Notes: generated from the letters alone by a model not told the origin. Shown: positions 42,963 to 52,046, counted from the first letter of the stretch. The stretch: 64,000 bases of DNA from Streptomyces filipinensis (GCF_014649495.1 NZ_BMTD01000005.1:186001-250000), one strand, 5' to 3'. Made by a program: numbers and translations.

Positions 42963-44815
42963 GAGCCCCGGCTTCCCCCGCCCTGGAAGGATTCGTCGCG
43001 GCCGTCCTCGCTGACGACGGCACGGCCGGGTGGACCCGGGCCGTGCCCCCGCGCGTCGCGGCACTGCTCGACGCCCTGCCCGCTCCGGCACGGCTCGCCG
43101 TACGCGCGGCCGCCGCGGCCGTCGACACCTACGCCGTCGCCCGTACCGGCAGGCGACTGTCCGCACTCGGTCCGACGGCGCGGCAGCAGGTCATGGCGTC
43201 GCTCGCCTCCCGCCGGGCCCTGCTGCCGCTGCTGGACGCGGTCAAGGTGCCGGTGATGCTGGCCGCCGGCACCGAGCGGACCATGCACCACGACGCGGCA
43301 CCCCCGCCGTCCGCCCCGAAGGACCCGCCCCTCGACTGCACGCCCTCAGCGCACTGGCCCACGCGGTCCACCGCCGACGCGGTCGTCGTCGGCTCGGGGG
43401 CGGGCGGGGCGATGGCCGCCCGGACGCTCGCCGCGGCCGGTCTGAGCGTCGTCGTGGTCGAGGAGGGGGAGCACCACACCACCGCCTCGTTCGCGCGGCG
43501 GCCTCCGCTGGACCGCTTCATCGACCTGTACCGGGACGGCGGCGCGACGATCGCCGTCGGCAACCCCCCGCTGGTCCTGCCGGTGGGCCGCGCGGTCGGC
43601 GGTACGACCGTCGTCAACTCCGGCACGTGCTACCGCCCTCCGGACCACGTCGTCGACCGCTGGCTGAGCCACTACGGATTCGCGGCCGCCGAGGGCTTCG
43701 ACTCCCCGCTCGACGAGGTCGAACGCGCTCTGCGGGTGGCACGCCAGCCGCTGGACGTCCTGGGCGACAACGGGCTGCTCGCACTCGCCGGCGCCGAGCA
43801 GCTGGGCTGGGCCGCCGCGCCCCTGCGGCGCAACGCCCCCGGCTGCCGGGGCTCGTGCCAGTGCGTCGTGGGCTGCCCCACCGGCGCCAAGCAGAGCGTC
43901 CAGCTGTCCGTGCTGCCCGAGGCCTGCGCGGCGGGTGCCCGCATCGTGACCGGCGCCCGCGTACGGCGTGTCCTCACCGACCGCGACGGGCCGCGCGGCC
44001 CACGGGCCGCCGGAGTGCTGGCCCGCCGCCCGGACGGCAGTGAACTGGAGATCCTCAGCCCGTTGGTCGTCGTCGCCGCGGGGGCCCTGCACACGCCGCC
44101 GCTGCTGCGCCGTTCCGGTCTGGGGGGACACCCGCGGCTCGGCCGTAACCTGAGCGTCCACCCCGCCATCAGCGTCGCGGGCCGCTTCAGCCGGCCCGTC
44201 TCCGGCGGGCGGGGCGTCCTGCAGAGCGTCGGAGTGGAGCACCTGCGCGCCGAGGGCATCCTCATCGAGGCCACCGCGGCGCCGCCCGGCATGAGTTCCT
44301 TCGTCCTGCCGGGCGTCGGCCGGGAACTGCGACGCGAGATCGAGCGGACGGAGCGGTTGGCCACCCTCGGCGCCATGATCGCCGACCGGCCCTCGGGCCG
44401 CGTCCTGGGGAGCGACCGCATACTGCTGCGCTACGACCTGGCGGAGCGCGACGCCGGGCGGCTGCTGCGTGCCCAGCGGGCCATGGGGCGGGTGCTGTTC
44501 GCCGCGGGAGCGGAGGAGGTGCTCACGGGCGTCCCGCACGCCCCGCGCGCCCGCACCCCGGCCCAACTGGAGGCACTGCTCGACACGGTGAGTGCGCGCC
44601 GCCTCCATGTGTCCGCGTTCCACCCCACGGGCACGGCGGCGGCCGGCGCCGACCCCGAGCGGTCACCGGCGGACCCGCAGGGGCGCCTGCGGGGCGTGCA
44701 CGGCGTACTGATCGCCGACGGCTCCCTCCTGCCGAGCTGCCCGGAGGTGAACCCACAACTGAGCATCATGGCCGCGGCCCTGGCCGTCGCTCGGCGTTTC
44801 GTCACGGGGTCCTGA
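42959..44815 (+). CDS. GMC-family FAD oxidoreductase
   Basis: A 618-residue flavoenzyme. N-terminal ~120 residues are an alpha-helical extension, then the dinucleotide loop AVVVGSGAGGAMAARTLAAAG. The GMC signature VGRAVGGTTVVNSGTC follows. The Cys-rich CRGSCQCVVGCPTGAKQS stretch is typical of fatty-alcohol/sterol-type oxidases. The catalytic residues near the C-terminus are His in SAFHPTGTAAAG and Asn in EVNPQLSIMAAA. The substrate is likely a hydrophobic alcohol or sterol. Third gene of the GntR operon; expected to be induced by its substrate. Confidence 0.88.
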   Translation: MRAPASPALEGFVAAVLADDGTAGWTRAVPPRVAALLDALPAPARLAVRAAAAAVDTYAVARTGRRLSALGPTARQQVMASLASRRALLPLLDAVKVPVMLAAGTERTMHHDAAPPPSAPKDPPLDCTPSAHWPTRSTADAVVVGSGAGGAMAARTLAAAGLSVVVVEEGEHHTTASFARRPPLDRFIDLYRDGGATIAVGNPPLVLPVGRAVGGTTVVNSGTCYRPPDHVVDRWLSHYGFAAAEGFDSPLDEVERALRVARQPLDVLGDNGLLALAGAEQLGWAAAPLRRNAPGCRGSCQCVVGCPTGAKQSVQLSVLPEACAAGARIVTGARVRRVLTDRDGPRGPRAAGVLARRPDGSELEILSPLVVVAAGALHTPPLLRRSGLGGHPRLGRNLSVHPAISVAGRFSRPVSGGRGVLQSVGVEHLRAEGILIEATAAPPGMSSFVLPGVGRELRREIERTERLATLGAMIADRPSGRVLGSDRILLRYDLAERDAGRLLRAQRAMGRVLFAAGAEEVLTGVPHAPRARTPAQLEALLDTVSARRLHVSAFHPTGTAAAGADPERSPADPQGRLRGVHGVLIADGSLLPSCPEVNPQLSIMAAALAVARRFVTGS

Positions 44816-44886
44816 CGACCGAGCGCGGCACCGACCCCCGACGATCCGCCGGCACCGCGAACCGAGCACCGGGGTGTACCGCCTCG

Positions 44887-44917
44887 CTTGACCTTCACCT
44901 TGGGGGAGGCCGCAGCA
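44887..44917 (+). promoter_or_regulatory. MerR-type long-spacer promoter
   Basis: A -35 TTGACC (44887-44892) and a -10-like CAGCAT (44912-44917) are separated by 19 bases holding CTTCACCTTGGGGGAGG, a spacer and partial inverted repeat of the type bound by MerR activators. The MerR-PP2C gene starts 43 bases later, indicating self-control. Confidence 0.55.
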
Positions 44918-44960
44918 TCGCTGAGGTCGGGCGACTCGCCCGACACGGGGAGGAGCGAGC

Positions 44961-46040
44961 ATGGAGTTGCTGACCATCGGGGCGTTCGCGAAGGCGTCCC
45001 GGCTGTCGCCGAAGGCACTGCGTCTCTACGGCGACCTCGGCCTTCTGCCCCCGGCTCGCGTCGACCCGGTGACCGGGTACCGCCTGTACGCACCGGAACA
45101 ACTGGACCAGGCCCGACTGGTCGCCTGGCTCAGACGCCTGGGGATGCCCCTGGCCCGCATCCAGCACGTCTGCACGCTGGAGGCGGGCCCCGCGGCCCAG
45201 GAGATCCGCGCGTTCTGGGCCCACGTGGAGGCCGACACCGCCGCACGGCGGGACCTGGCCACCTTCCTCATCGGCCACCTGTCCTGGAAGGACCCCGCCA
45301 TGGCACCGACCGCCCAGCCCCTGGGAATCCGTTACGCCGCCCTGTCCGACAGGGGACTCGTCCGCGAGAGCAATCAGGACACCGCCTACGCCGGCGCCCG
45401 CCTGCTCGCCGTCGCCGACGGCTGCGGCAGCCACGGAGCCCGCGCGAGCGCCGCCGCCGTCGACGCGCTCAAGCCCCTGGAGACCGCCGGCATCCCGGCG
45501 GGCAGTCTCCTCAACCTCCTCGAAGGCGCCGTCGAACAGGCCGAGCGGGCCGTACACGGCGTCGCCGGGACCGGTGCCGACCCGGAGACGGCCGGCACCA
45601 CCCTCACTGCGCTGCTCTGGACCGGATCCCAGCTGGCCCTCGTCCACATCGGCGACTCCCGGGTCTACCTGCTGCGGTGCGGCGAGCTGTTCCAGATCAC
45701 CCACGACCACACCCTGGTGCAGGCGATGGTCGACGAGGGACGCATCAGCCCGGAGGAGGCCCTCTCCCACCCCGAGCGATCGCTGCTGGTACGGGCGCTG
45801 GGCCGGGGGGCCGACGGCACCCCGGACCTGCGCCTGCACGACGTCCGGCTGGGCGACCGGTACCTGCTGTGCTCCGACGGTCTGTCCACCGTCGTGCCCG
45901 CCGAGCGGATCCGCCGGGTGCTCGCCGAACCCACGCAGCCCGAGCAGGCGGTGCGTGAACTCGTCGCCCTCGCCAACGACTCGGGCGGCCCGGACAACGT
46001 CAGCTGCGTGGTGGCCGACGTCCTGGCGGAGGCTCCCTAG
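44961..46040 (+). CDS. MerR regulator fused to a PP2C-type protein phosphatase
   Basis: A 359-residue fusion. Residues 1-75 form a MerR winged helix (TIGAFAKASRLSPKALRLYGDLGLLPPARVDPVTGYRLY). Residues 76-110 are a linker. From ~115 a PP2C phosphatase follows: ALSDRGLVRESNQD, the metal Asp in VADGCGSHG, the IGDSRVYLLRCGELFQITHDHT strand, LCSDGLSTVV and the final GGPDNVSCVV. All metal-binding Asp positions are present, so it should be an active Mn-dependent Ser/Thr phosphatase tied to DNA binding. Its TAG stop shares CTAG with the convergent gene's stop. Upstream has a MerR-type promoter. Confidence 0.85.
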   Translation: MELLTIGAFAKASRLSPKALRLYGDLGLLPPARVDPVTGYRLYAPEQLDQARLVAWLRRLGMPLARIQHVCTLEAGPAAQEIRAFWAHVEADTAARRDLATFLIGHLSWKDPAMAPTAQPLGIRYAALSDRGLVRESNQDTAYAGARLLAVADGCGSHGARASAAAVDALKPLETAGIPAGSLLNLLEGAVEQAERAVHGVAGTGADPETAGTTLTALLWTGSQLALVHIGDSRVYLLRCGELFQITHDHTLVQAMVDEGRISPEEALSHPERSLLVRALGRGADGTPDLRLHDVRLGDRYLLCSDGLSTVVPAERIRRVLAEPTQPEQAVRELVALANDSGGPDNVSCVVADVLAEAP

Positions 46041-47110
46041 CCGCCGTTGCCCGCCTGGGCCGGGCGTGCCCACCGTGCGGCGTGGACCGATCCCTCCTCG
46101 ATCGCCCGCTGGGGCAGTTGCAGACCGAGAGACGTCTCCAGCGCGTGGAAGTACAGTGCGAACTCGTCGGTCAGCTCGGGGTGGTCGAGTTCGGCGCGGC
46201 GTACGGCCCGGTTGAGGAAGTCGAGTTGGCCGCCCCGGTAGTACGGGGCGCGCCCCCGGTCGTACCAGATCAGTTCCAGCACACCCCAGTCGTCGTCGAC
46301 GCGGCGGCCGTCACGCGTGTAGTCGAAGGTGTAGATGGCCTTCGCCGCGCAGGCGCTGAGCTCCACGGTCTCGGTGACGCCCAGCCGCGCGAGCGCCGCG
46401 CTGTCGGCCCGGGTGCCGGGTGGCGTCTCGTGGTACATCAGGAACACCCAGTCGCCGGACTGTCCGAAGCAGACGGTCTGCCAGGCGAGTTCCCAGCTGT
46501 CGCGGCCGTCGCCGTCCATGCCGCGCAGGTCCGACAGACACGTCCCGGCCGCGGTCTGCCCGGGGTCGGCCCCGTGGAGCAGGGCGATCTCCTCGGCGCT
46601 GATGTCCTCGCCGCGGAAGAAGGCGAGGGTGGTGTAGGGGTCCTGCTCGTGCCAGGAACGGGCGATCCAGGCGAGGCGTTCCAGCGGGTCCCTTTCACAC
46701 GGCCGTGCCGGAGGCGCACCGTCCACTCCTCCGGCACGAAATCTGTCGCCCCAGGCGGGGTTGATTTCGTCCAGCATCCCCGCCTGCCCGGTGACGAGGT
46801 TGGTCGCCGGGCCTCGGCCCGGTGAGCGGGCGACGATGTGTTCGGCGAGCTCGCGGACCGCCGCCTCGGCAGCGAAGTACAGCACCTGGTCGAGGTCCTG
46901 GGTGGCGAAGACCTCCCGGTAGGGGCCGTGGTGGCCGCGCACGGTGCCGTCTTCGTCCAGGACGAGGAAGAGGCCGTCGTGAGCGCCTGCGCGCCGTGCG
47001 CACTGGTCGGGAGAAGTGCCGGTGGGCGGGAGCATGGCGTCGTCGAGCAGGTCGGAACCCGCCGCCATCCGCTGCCAGGCCCGCTTGAGGGTGTGCTCCG
47101 TCATCCGCAT
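46037..47110 (-). CDS. conserved hypothetical protein
   Basis: A 357-residue soluble protein, rich in Trp/Asp, with no recognised catalytic motif. Sequence features include GDWVFLMYHE, AAKAIYTFDYTRDGRRVDDD and EYALYFHALE-like (EFALYFHALETSLG). Two adjacent ATGs (47110 and 47104) are possible starts; GTG 47140 gives a longer form. It is convergent with the MerR-PP2C gene, ending on the shared CTAG. No transmembrane segment or signal peptide. The function is unknown; it may be a phage-defence or immunity-type protein only by being adjacent to the TOPRIM gene, which is weak evidence. Confidence 0.6.
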   Translation of the reverse strand: MRMTEHTLKRAWQRMAAGSDLLDDAMLPPTGTSPDQCARRAGAHDGLFLVLDEDGTVRGHHGPYREVFATQDLDQVLYFAAEAAVRELAEHIVARSPGRGPATNLVTGQAGMLDEINPAWGDRFRAGGVDGAPPARPCERDPLERLAWIARSWHEQDPYTTLAFFRGEDISAEEIALLHGADPGQTAAGTCLSDLRGMDGDGRDSWELAWQTVCFGQSGDWVFLMYHETPPGTRADSAALARLGVTETVELSACAAKAIYTFDYTRDGRRVDDDWGVLELIWYDRGRAPYYRGGQLDFLNRAVRRAELDHPELTDEFALYFHALETSLGLQLPQRAIEEGSVHAARWARPAQAGNGG

Positions 47111-47217
47111 GGGCGTCAGTATGCGACCGGCCACTGACACACCGTCCTGCCGCGCTGCCGCAGAGCCCGCTCCGCAATTCCCTCGCGCGGGGGCCGGCAG
47201 GGGCGGAGACTTGTCCC

Positions 47218-47835
47218 ATGGCGGACATGGGGTCGTTCCGGGAGGCGGTCACCGCGTGGGCGGCCGGCGGCCCCGGCGACATCGCGCGCGAGCTGGCCGC
47301 GCAGGTGCCCGTCCGCGCGGCCGTCCTGCTGGAAGGACCGAGCGACGTCGCAGCCGTCGACGCGCTGGCCGCGAGCCGCGGCCGGAACCTGGCGGCCGAA
47401 GGAGTCTGCGTCCTGGCGATGGGCGGTGCGATGAGCGTCGGACGCTACGCCCGCCTCCTCGGGCCACACGGTCTGGGCCTCCGGCTCACGGGCCTGTGCG
47501 ACGAACGGGAGCGTGGCTACTACGCCCGCGGCCTGGAGCGGGCCGGTGCGGCACCGCAGGAGTTCTTCGTCTGCGCGGCGGATCTGGAGGACGAGCTCAT
47601 CCGCGCGCTGGGCGTGAACCGGGTGCGGGAACTGGTCCGGGCGGAGGGCGATGTGCGCTCACTGCAGACCTTCCTGCGCCAGCCCGCACAGCAAGGCCGC
47701 ACCTCACAGCAGCAGTTGCGGCGCTTCCTCGGCACGAAGAAGGGGCGCAAGGTCCACTACGGCCGCGTCCTCGTCGAGGCTCTCGACCCCGACCGCGTCC
47801 CCGCACCGCTCGACGGCCTCCTCACGAGCCTGTGA
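47218..47835 (+). CDS. stand-alone TOPRIM-domain protein
   Basis: A 205-residue protein with a TOPRIM fold at residues ~35-145. The catalytic Glu lies in AAVLLEGPSDVAAVDALA (Glu41), followed by a Gly-rich turn VLAMGGAMSVGRYARLL and the metal DxD-type segment LTGLCDERERGYY. The rest is alpha-helical (ALGVNRVRELVRAEG, HYGRVLVEALDPD). TOPRIM domains occur in OLD nucleases, DnaG and topoisomerases; stand-alone versions of about 200 residues are annotated in Streptomyces as TOPRIM nucleotidyltransferase/hydrolase-like. A nuclease or nucleic-acid ligase partner role is possible. The next gene has a separate start 122 bases on. Confidence 0.75.
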   Translation: MADMGSFREAVTAWAAGGPGDIARELAAQVPVRAAVLLEGPSDVAAVDALAASRGRNLAAEGVCVLAMGGAMSVGRYARLLGPHGLGLRLTGLCDERERGYYARGLERAGAAPQEFFVCAADLEDELIRALGVNRVRELVRAEGDVRSLQTFLRQPAQQGRTSQQQLRRFLGTKKGRKVHYGRVLVEALDPDRVPAPLDGLLTSL

Positions 47836-47956
47836 CCACGCGCGCCGCGGGCCGGCGGTAACTTCGTGTCCCCGGCTGTGTCTCACTGGCGTGAGGAGGC
47901 GTTCACCGGATATCTCTACCAAGGGAGACGGACGAGAGCGTGGGGAGTGGACTCCG

Positions 47957-48661
47957 GTGACAAGGGAACGGCAACCGAAGCTGCCGATACGAGGGCAGCG
48001 CCGGCCGGTTCCCGGTTCGCGCCGGGCGCGGCGCGAGCAGGCGGTCTCCGAACTGCGGGCGCGGGGTGCGTACGGTCCCGAACTCCGCGACGTCCTCCCC
48101 GCGTTCGCGGGCATCGGGCTGGCCGTGCTCGTGCCCGTGTGCCTGCTCACCTGGCTGCACCGCACGTTCGGTGCCGTCGGTCTGGTGCTCGGCGCCCTCC
48201 CGCTGGCCGCGAGCGCCGTGGTGGCCCTGCGGGTCCGCCGGGCGGTCGTCCGCCGACGCGGCGGCCGCTACCTTCCGGCGGAGCTCGCCCTGCTCGATGA
48301 GCAGGGGTTGGCCCAGGCGGCGGCGCGCATCCTGCAGCGCGACGGCTGGCGCGTGGTCGACCTGACCCTGCAGCAAGGGAGGCGGCGCCTGCATGCCCGG
48401 GACGGCCGGGGGCGCCAGCTCGACGTCTCGTTCCGCTCCGCGGCGACGGCCGAAACAGGCCAGGACTGGCAGGCAACCCTCGTCGAGACGGACCGGCCGG
48501 GTGCCGGCCGCCCGATCCAGCTGATCGTCCACTCCGGCAGCTTCAGCCGCACCGACCTGCTGTGGGCCTCCCGCCAGGGCGACGTCCACCTTGTGGACGG
48601 CCGCCGGCTGCAGCGCTGGGCGACCGGTGCTTCCCTGGAAGAACTGGGGCTGCCGGGCTGA
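47957..48661 (+). CDS. membrane-anchored protein with possible nuclease-like tail
   Basis: A 234-residue protein starting at GTG 47957. After ~45 basic residues come two transmembrane helices (ELRDVLPAFAGIGLAVLVPVCLLTWLH and FGAVGLVLGALPLAASAVVALRV). The cytoplasmic C-terminus has a strand-turn-strand (LARILQRDGWRVVDL to DVSFRSAATAETGQDWQATLVETDRPG) vaguely like restriction-endonuclease-type cores with D/E-x-K, but a clear catalytic triad is not visible. Neighbour of the TOPRIM gene in the same direction. Function unknown. Confidence 0.5.
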   Translation: MTRERQPKLPIRGQRRPVPGSRRARREQAVSELRARGAYGPELRDVLPAFAGIGLAVLVPVCLLTWLHRTFGAVGLVLGALPLAASAVVALRVRRAVVRRRGGRYLPAELALLDEQGLAQAAARILQRDGWRVVDLTLQQGRRRLHARDGRGRQLDVSFRSAATAETGQDWQATLVETDRPGAGRPIQLIVHSGSFSRTDLLWASRQGDVHLVDGRRLQRWATGASLEELGLPG

Positions 48662-48873
48662 CGCGCGCCACGCGGTGGGTGCGGTTTCTCCGGGGTGGCG
48701 GTGCCCCGTGTGGCTGCCGCTCATCTGTGATGCGAACATCTCTATAGAGCACCCGTTGCTTAGTCATGGGCTGGGTGGGAAGTCGGAGGGGCACAGCCCA
48801 CCGCCGGTGGATCGGTGGGACGGGTCGGTCCCGGGCGCGGCAGTAAGGCGCCCGCCGTCACCTGAGGAGTGTC
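48662..48873. other. promoter region of the GCS2-AsnO-peptidase operon
   Basis: About 210 bases without a gene. An AT-rich palindrome CTCTATAGAG at 48740-48749 stands out and may contain a -10 element (TATAGA). A GAGGAG SD lies just before the GTG at 48874. Confidence 0.5.
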
Positions 48874-50067
48874 GTGACCGTTCGCATCGGAGTGGAAGAG
48901 GAGTTCCACATCGTCGAGGTGGAGACGGGTCTGCTCGTGCCCCGAGCCGACACCGTGCTCGAAGAGCTACCCGGGCCCACCTTCACGACCGAGTTGCAGC
49001 AGGCGACGGTGGAATCGAACAGCGGTGTGCACGCGTCCCTGGACGACCTTTACGGCGATGTCCTGCGGACCAGGCGCCGGCTCGATGCCGCAGCGACCGC
49101 TCACGGCCTGGCCGTGGTGGCCACCGGAACGGTGCCGCTGGCCCGCACGGCGGACATGCGCCCGACCGCAGGGCGCCGCTACCGCCACATGGTCGACGAG
49201 TACCGCATGGTCGCCGACGAACAACTGATCTGCGGAACCCACGTCCACGTCGACGTCCCCGACCGTGACATCGCGGTGCGCGTCATGTGCGAGGTGGCGC
49301 CATGGCTCCACGTGCTGCTGGCCCTGTCCGCCAGCTCGCCCTTCTGGCTGGGCGCCGACACCGGCTATGCCAGCTGGCGGACCATGGTGTGGCAGCGCTG
49401 GCCCACCGCGGGACCGCCGGGATGCTTCGCCGACGCCGCCGCCTACGACGCGGCGGTGCAGTGCCTCGTCGACTCCGGCGTCATCAGCGACGCGGGGATG
49501 ATCTACTACGACATCCGGCCCTCCGCCCACCAGCGCACCCTCGAACTGCGCATCTGCGACGCCTGCCCGCGCGCGGAAACGGTCGTTCTGATCGCCGGGC
49601 TCTTCCGCGCCTTGGTGACCGAAGCCCGGGAGCGGCTGGAGGCGACGGGCACCCCCGCCTGCGCAGGCCGCCACGAGTGGCTGCGTGCCGCCGCCTGGCG
49701 CGCCGCGAGGTCGGGCCTGGAAGGAACCCTGATCGATCCCACGAGCGCGCATGAGGCCCCCGCGGCCCAGGTCGTCCGCAGCCTGCTGGGACGGGTGCGC
49801 CCGGCGCTCGCGGCCGCCGGAGACTGGCCCACGGTCCGGGACCTCGCCGAGAGGGCGCTCGTGGCCGGCAGCGCCGCCCACCGCCTGCGCCGTACGGCCG
49901 CGGCGGAGGACCTGCTGGCCTGCACGGATCTGGCGATCGCGGAAACCAGGGGCGAGGAACACCCGCGTCGCCGGCCCGTCGCCGCGCCCACCGGCCAGGT
50001 CGCCTCCCCGGGGCGGCCGACCGGGAAGGCCTCCGGGGCCCACCCGGCGAGAATCGCCCGCCGCTGA
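48874..50067 (+). CDS. GCS2-family carboxylate-amine ligase (YbdK-like)
   Basis: A 397-residue ATP-dependent ligase of the glutamate-cysteine ligase 2 family. Starts RIGVEEEFHIVEVETG, the signature with the metal-binding Glu run, then TELQQATVESNSGVH and the substrate loop ICGTHVHVDVPD (His pair). YDIRPSAHQRTLELRICDACP is the C-terminal catalytic region. The last ~60 residues are an Arg/Pro-rich tail. GTG start behind GAGGAG. It precedes the amidotransferase gene by 197 bases. Instead of gamma-Glu-Cys it may make a gamma- or alpha-linked dipeptide that AsnO then amidates; this is inference. Confidence 0.85.
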   Translation: MTVRIGVEEEFHIVEVETGLLVPRADTVLEELPGPTFTTELQQATVESNSGVHASLDDLYGDVLRTRRRLDAAATAHGLAVVATGTVPLARTADMRPTAGRRYRHMVDEYRMVADEQLICGTHVHVDVPDRDIAVRVMCEVAPWLHVLLALSASSPFWLGADTGYASWRTMVWQRWPTAGPPGCFADAAAYDAAVQCLVDSGVISDAGMIYYDIRPSAHQRTLELRICDACPRAETVVLIAGLFRALVTEARERLEATGTPACAGRHEWLRAAAWRAARSGLEGTLIDPTSAHEAPAAQVVRSLLGRVRPALAAAGDWPTVRDLAERALVAGSAAHRLRRTAAAEDLLACTDLAIAETRGEEHPRRRPVAAPTGQVASPGRPTGKASGAHPARIARR

Positions 50068-50163
50068 CGTGTGCACAAGGAGTCCCGCCTCCCGCCGACC
50101 CACCCCGTAACCCCCGCCCACCCACCCGGTAACCCGCTCTCGACGTCAAGGAGCATCGGCACC

Positions 50164-50277
50164 GTGTCCACGAGCCCCGACCGCATACCGCCGGGCGGGC
50201 CCGCGCGCACCCTCTCGCCGCGCGGCCCGCGTGACCCGTACGTGCAGCGGGGAGGTGGACGCGGATGTGCGGCCTGA
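50164..50277 (+). CDS. possible small overlapping leader ORF
   Basis: A 37-codon reading frame starting at GTG with a perfect-looking AAGGAG ten bases upstream. It reads STSPDRIPPGGPARTLSPRG and ends 13 bases inside the asnO-like gene, so its stop overlaps that start. Codons are mostly G/C-ending until the last ten. It may be a translated leader that couples the GCS2 gene to asnO, or just chance sequence in a GC-rich gap. No family is recognised. Confidence 0.3.
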   Translation: MSTSPDRIPPGGPARTLSPRGPRDPYVQRGGGRGCAA

Positions 50278-52046
50278 GCGGAGAGATGCGCTTCGACGGC
50301 ACACGGCCCGCCCTGGCGGCCGTCGAACGCATGAGTGACCGGCTCGCCGCCCGCGGTCCCGACGGCCACGGCATCTGGTCGCGGGACGCCGTGGCGCTGG
50401 GGCACCGCAGACTGAAGATCATCGACCTCTCCGAGCGCGGGGCCCAGCCGATGACCGACGACCAGCAGGAGCTCACCGGCGTCTTCAACGGGTGCATCTA
50501 CAACTACGCGGAGCTGCGCACGGAACTCAGGGCCCTCGGCCACCGGTTCCGGTCCACCTCCGACACCGAGGTCGTCCTCAAGGCGTACCAGCAGTGGGGC
50601 ACCGCCTGCGTCGACCGGTTCTACGGCATGTTCGTCTTCGCCCTCGTCGAGCACCGCACCGGCCGGCTGATCCTGGGACGCGACCGGCTCGGCATCAAGC
50701 CCCTGTACCTGGCACAGACACCCGGACGGCTGCGCTTCGCCTCGACGCTGCCCGCCCTGCTCGCGGGCGGGGACGTCGACACCTCGCTGGACCCCGCCGC
50801 CGTGCACCAGTACCTCAGCTGGCACGCGACCGTCGCCGCGCCCCGCACCGTCCTGGCCGGGGTGCGCAAGCTCGCCCCCGCCACGGTGCGGGTCGTCGAG
50901 CCGGACGGCACCTACGCGGAGCACCGCTACTGGCAGCCGTCGTACACGCGTCGCCCCGAGCACGCGGGTATGGGCCCCACCGAGTGGCGGGACCTGGTAC
51001 TGGACACCCTGCGCACCGCCGTGCGCCGGCGGATGGTGGCCGACGTGCCGGTCGGTGTCCTGCTCTCCGGAGGGCTGGATTCCAGCCTGATCGTGGCTCT
51101 GCTGGCCGACGAGGGGCAGCGGGACCTGGCGACCTTCAGCGTGGGCTTCGAGTCGGAGGGCGGTGACGAGGGGGACGAGTTCCGGTACTCCGACCTGATC
51201 GCCCGCGAGTTCGCCACCGATCACCATCAGCTGGTGGTGCCCTCGCGGAGGGTCTCCACGGCCCTGGACGCGGCGGTCGCCGCGATGAGCGAGCCGATGA
51301 TGAGCCACGACGTGATCGCCTTCCATCTGCTGTCCGAGCAGGTGGCCAGGAACGTGAAGGTCGTCCAGAGCGGGCAGGGCGCCGACGAGGTCTTCGCCGG
51401 CTACCACTGGTATCCCGAACTGGCTTCCGTGGCCCGCGAGGAGGAGCCGCAGAGGTACGCCGAGACGTACTTCGACCGGCCGCACGCCGACCTCGCCACG
51501 ATGCTGCAACCGCACATGCTGCCGCCGGACGACGTCTCCGGCCGGTTCGTCCGGGAGCACATGGCGATGCCGGGGGCCGAGACCGCGCTCGACGCCGCCC
51601 TGCGGCTCGACACGCATGTCATGCTGGTGGACGATCCCGTCAAGCGGGTCGACAACATGACCATGGACTGGGGCCTGGAGGCCCGCGTGCCGTTCCTGGA
51701 CCACGAGCTGGTGGAGCTGGCGGCCGCCTGCCCGCCGGAGCTGAAGCTGGCCGACGGCGGCAAGGGCGTCCTCAAGGAGGCCGGCCGCAAACTGCTGCCC
51801 CACGAGGTGGTCGACCGCCCCAAGGGCTACTTCCCGGTCCCGGCGATCACCCACATGGCCGGACCCGTCCTGGAAAGGGTGCGCGAGGCACTCAACGCGC
51901 CGGAGGCGAAGCGGCGCGGGCTCTTCCGGGACTCCTACGTCGCCGGACTCCTGGCGGCCCCCGACCGACACCGCACCAAGCGCGGAGCGAACGCGCTGTG
52001 GCAAGTGGCTTTGCTGGAGATATGGCTGCAGACGCACGGAATCTGA
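50265..52046 (+). CDS. N-acetylglutaminylglutamine amidotransferase-like asparagine synthetase
   Basis: A 593-residue class-II glutamine amidotransferase plus asparagine-synthetase-type domain. Catalytic Cys2 is exposed after Met removal (MCGLSGEMRFDG). Glutaminase markers RGPDGHGIW and FNGCIYNYAELR are present. The synthetase P-loop is GVLLSGGLDSSLIVALL, with the later QGADEVFAGYHW and EARVPFLDHELV. The length and the GHRRLKIIDLSERGAQPM segment fit the NAGGN-amide subfamily (which amidates N-acetylglutaminylglutamine, an osmolyte) rather than plain AsnB. Start behind GGAGG. Flanked by a GCS2 ligase and an S9 peptidase. Confidence 0.85.
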   Translation: MCGLSGEMRFDGTRPALAAVERMSDRLAARGPDGHGIWSRDAVALGHRRLKIIDLSERGAQPMTDDQQELTGVFNGCIYNYAELRTELRALGHRFRSTSDTEVVLKAYQQWGTACVDRFYGMFVFALVEHRTGRLILGRDRLGIKPLYLAQTPGRLRFASTLPALLAGGDVDTSLDPAAVHQYLSWHATVAAPRTVLAGVRKLAPATVRVVEPDGTYAEHRYWQPSYTRRPEHAGMGPTEWRDLVLDTLRTAVRRRMVADVPVGVLLSGGLDSSLIVALLADEGQRDLATFSVGFESEGGDEGDEFRYSDLIAREFATDHHQLVVPSRRVSTALDAAVAAMSEPMMSHDVIAFHLLSEQVARNVKVVQSGQGADEVFAGYHWYPELASVAREEEPQRYAETYFDRPHADLATMLQPHMLPPDDVSGRFVREHMAMPGAETALDAALRLDTHVMLVDDPVKRVDNMTMDWGLEARVPFLDHELVELAAACPPELKLADGGKGVLKEAGRKLLPHEVVDRPKGYFPVPAITHMAGPVLERVREALNAPEAKRRGLFRDSYVAGLLAAPDRHRTKRGANALWQVALLEIWLQTHGI

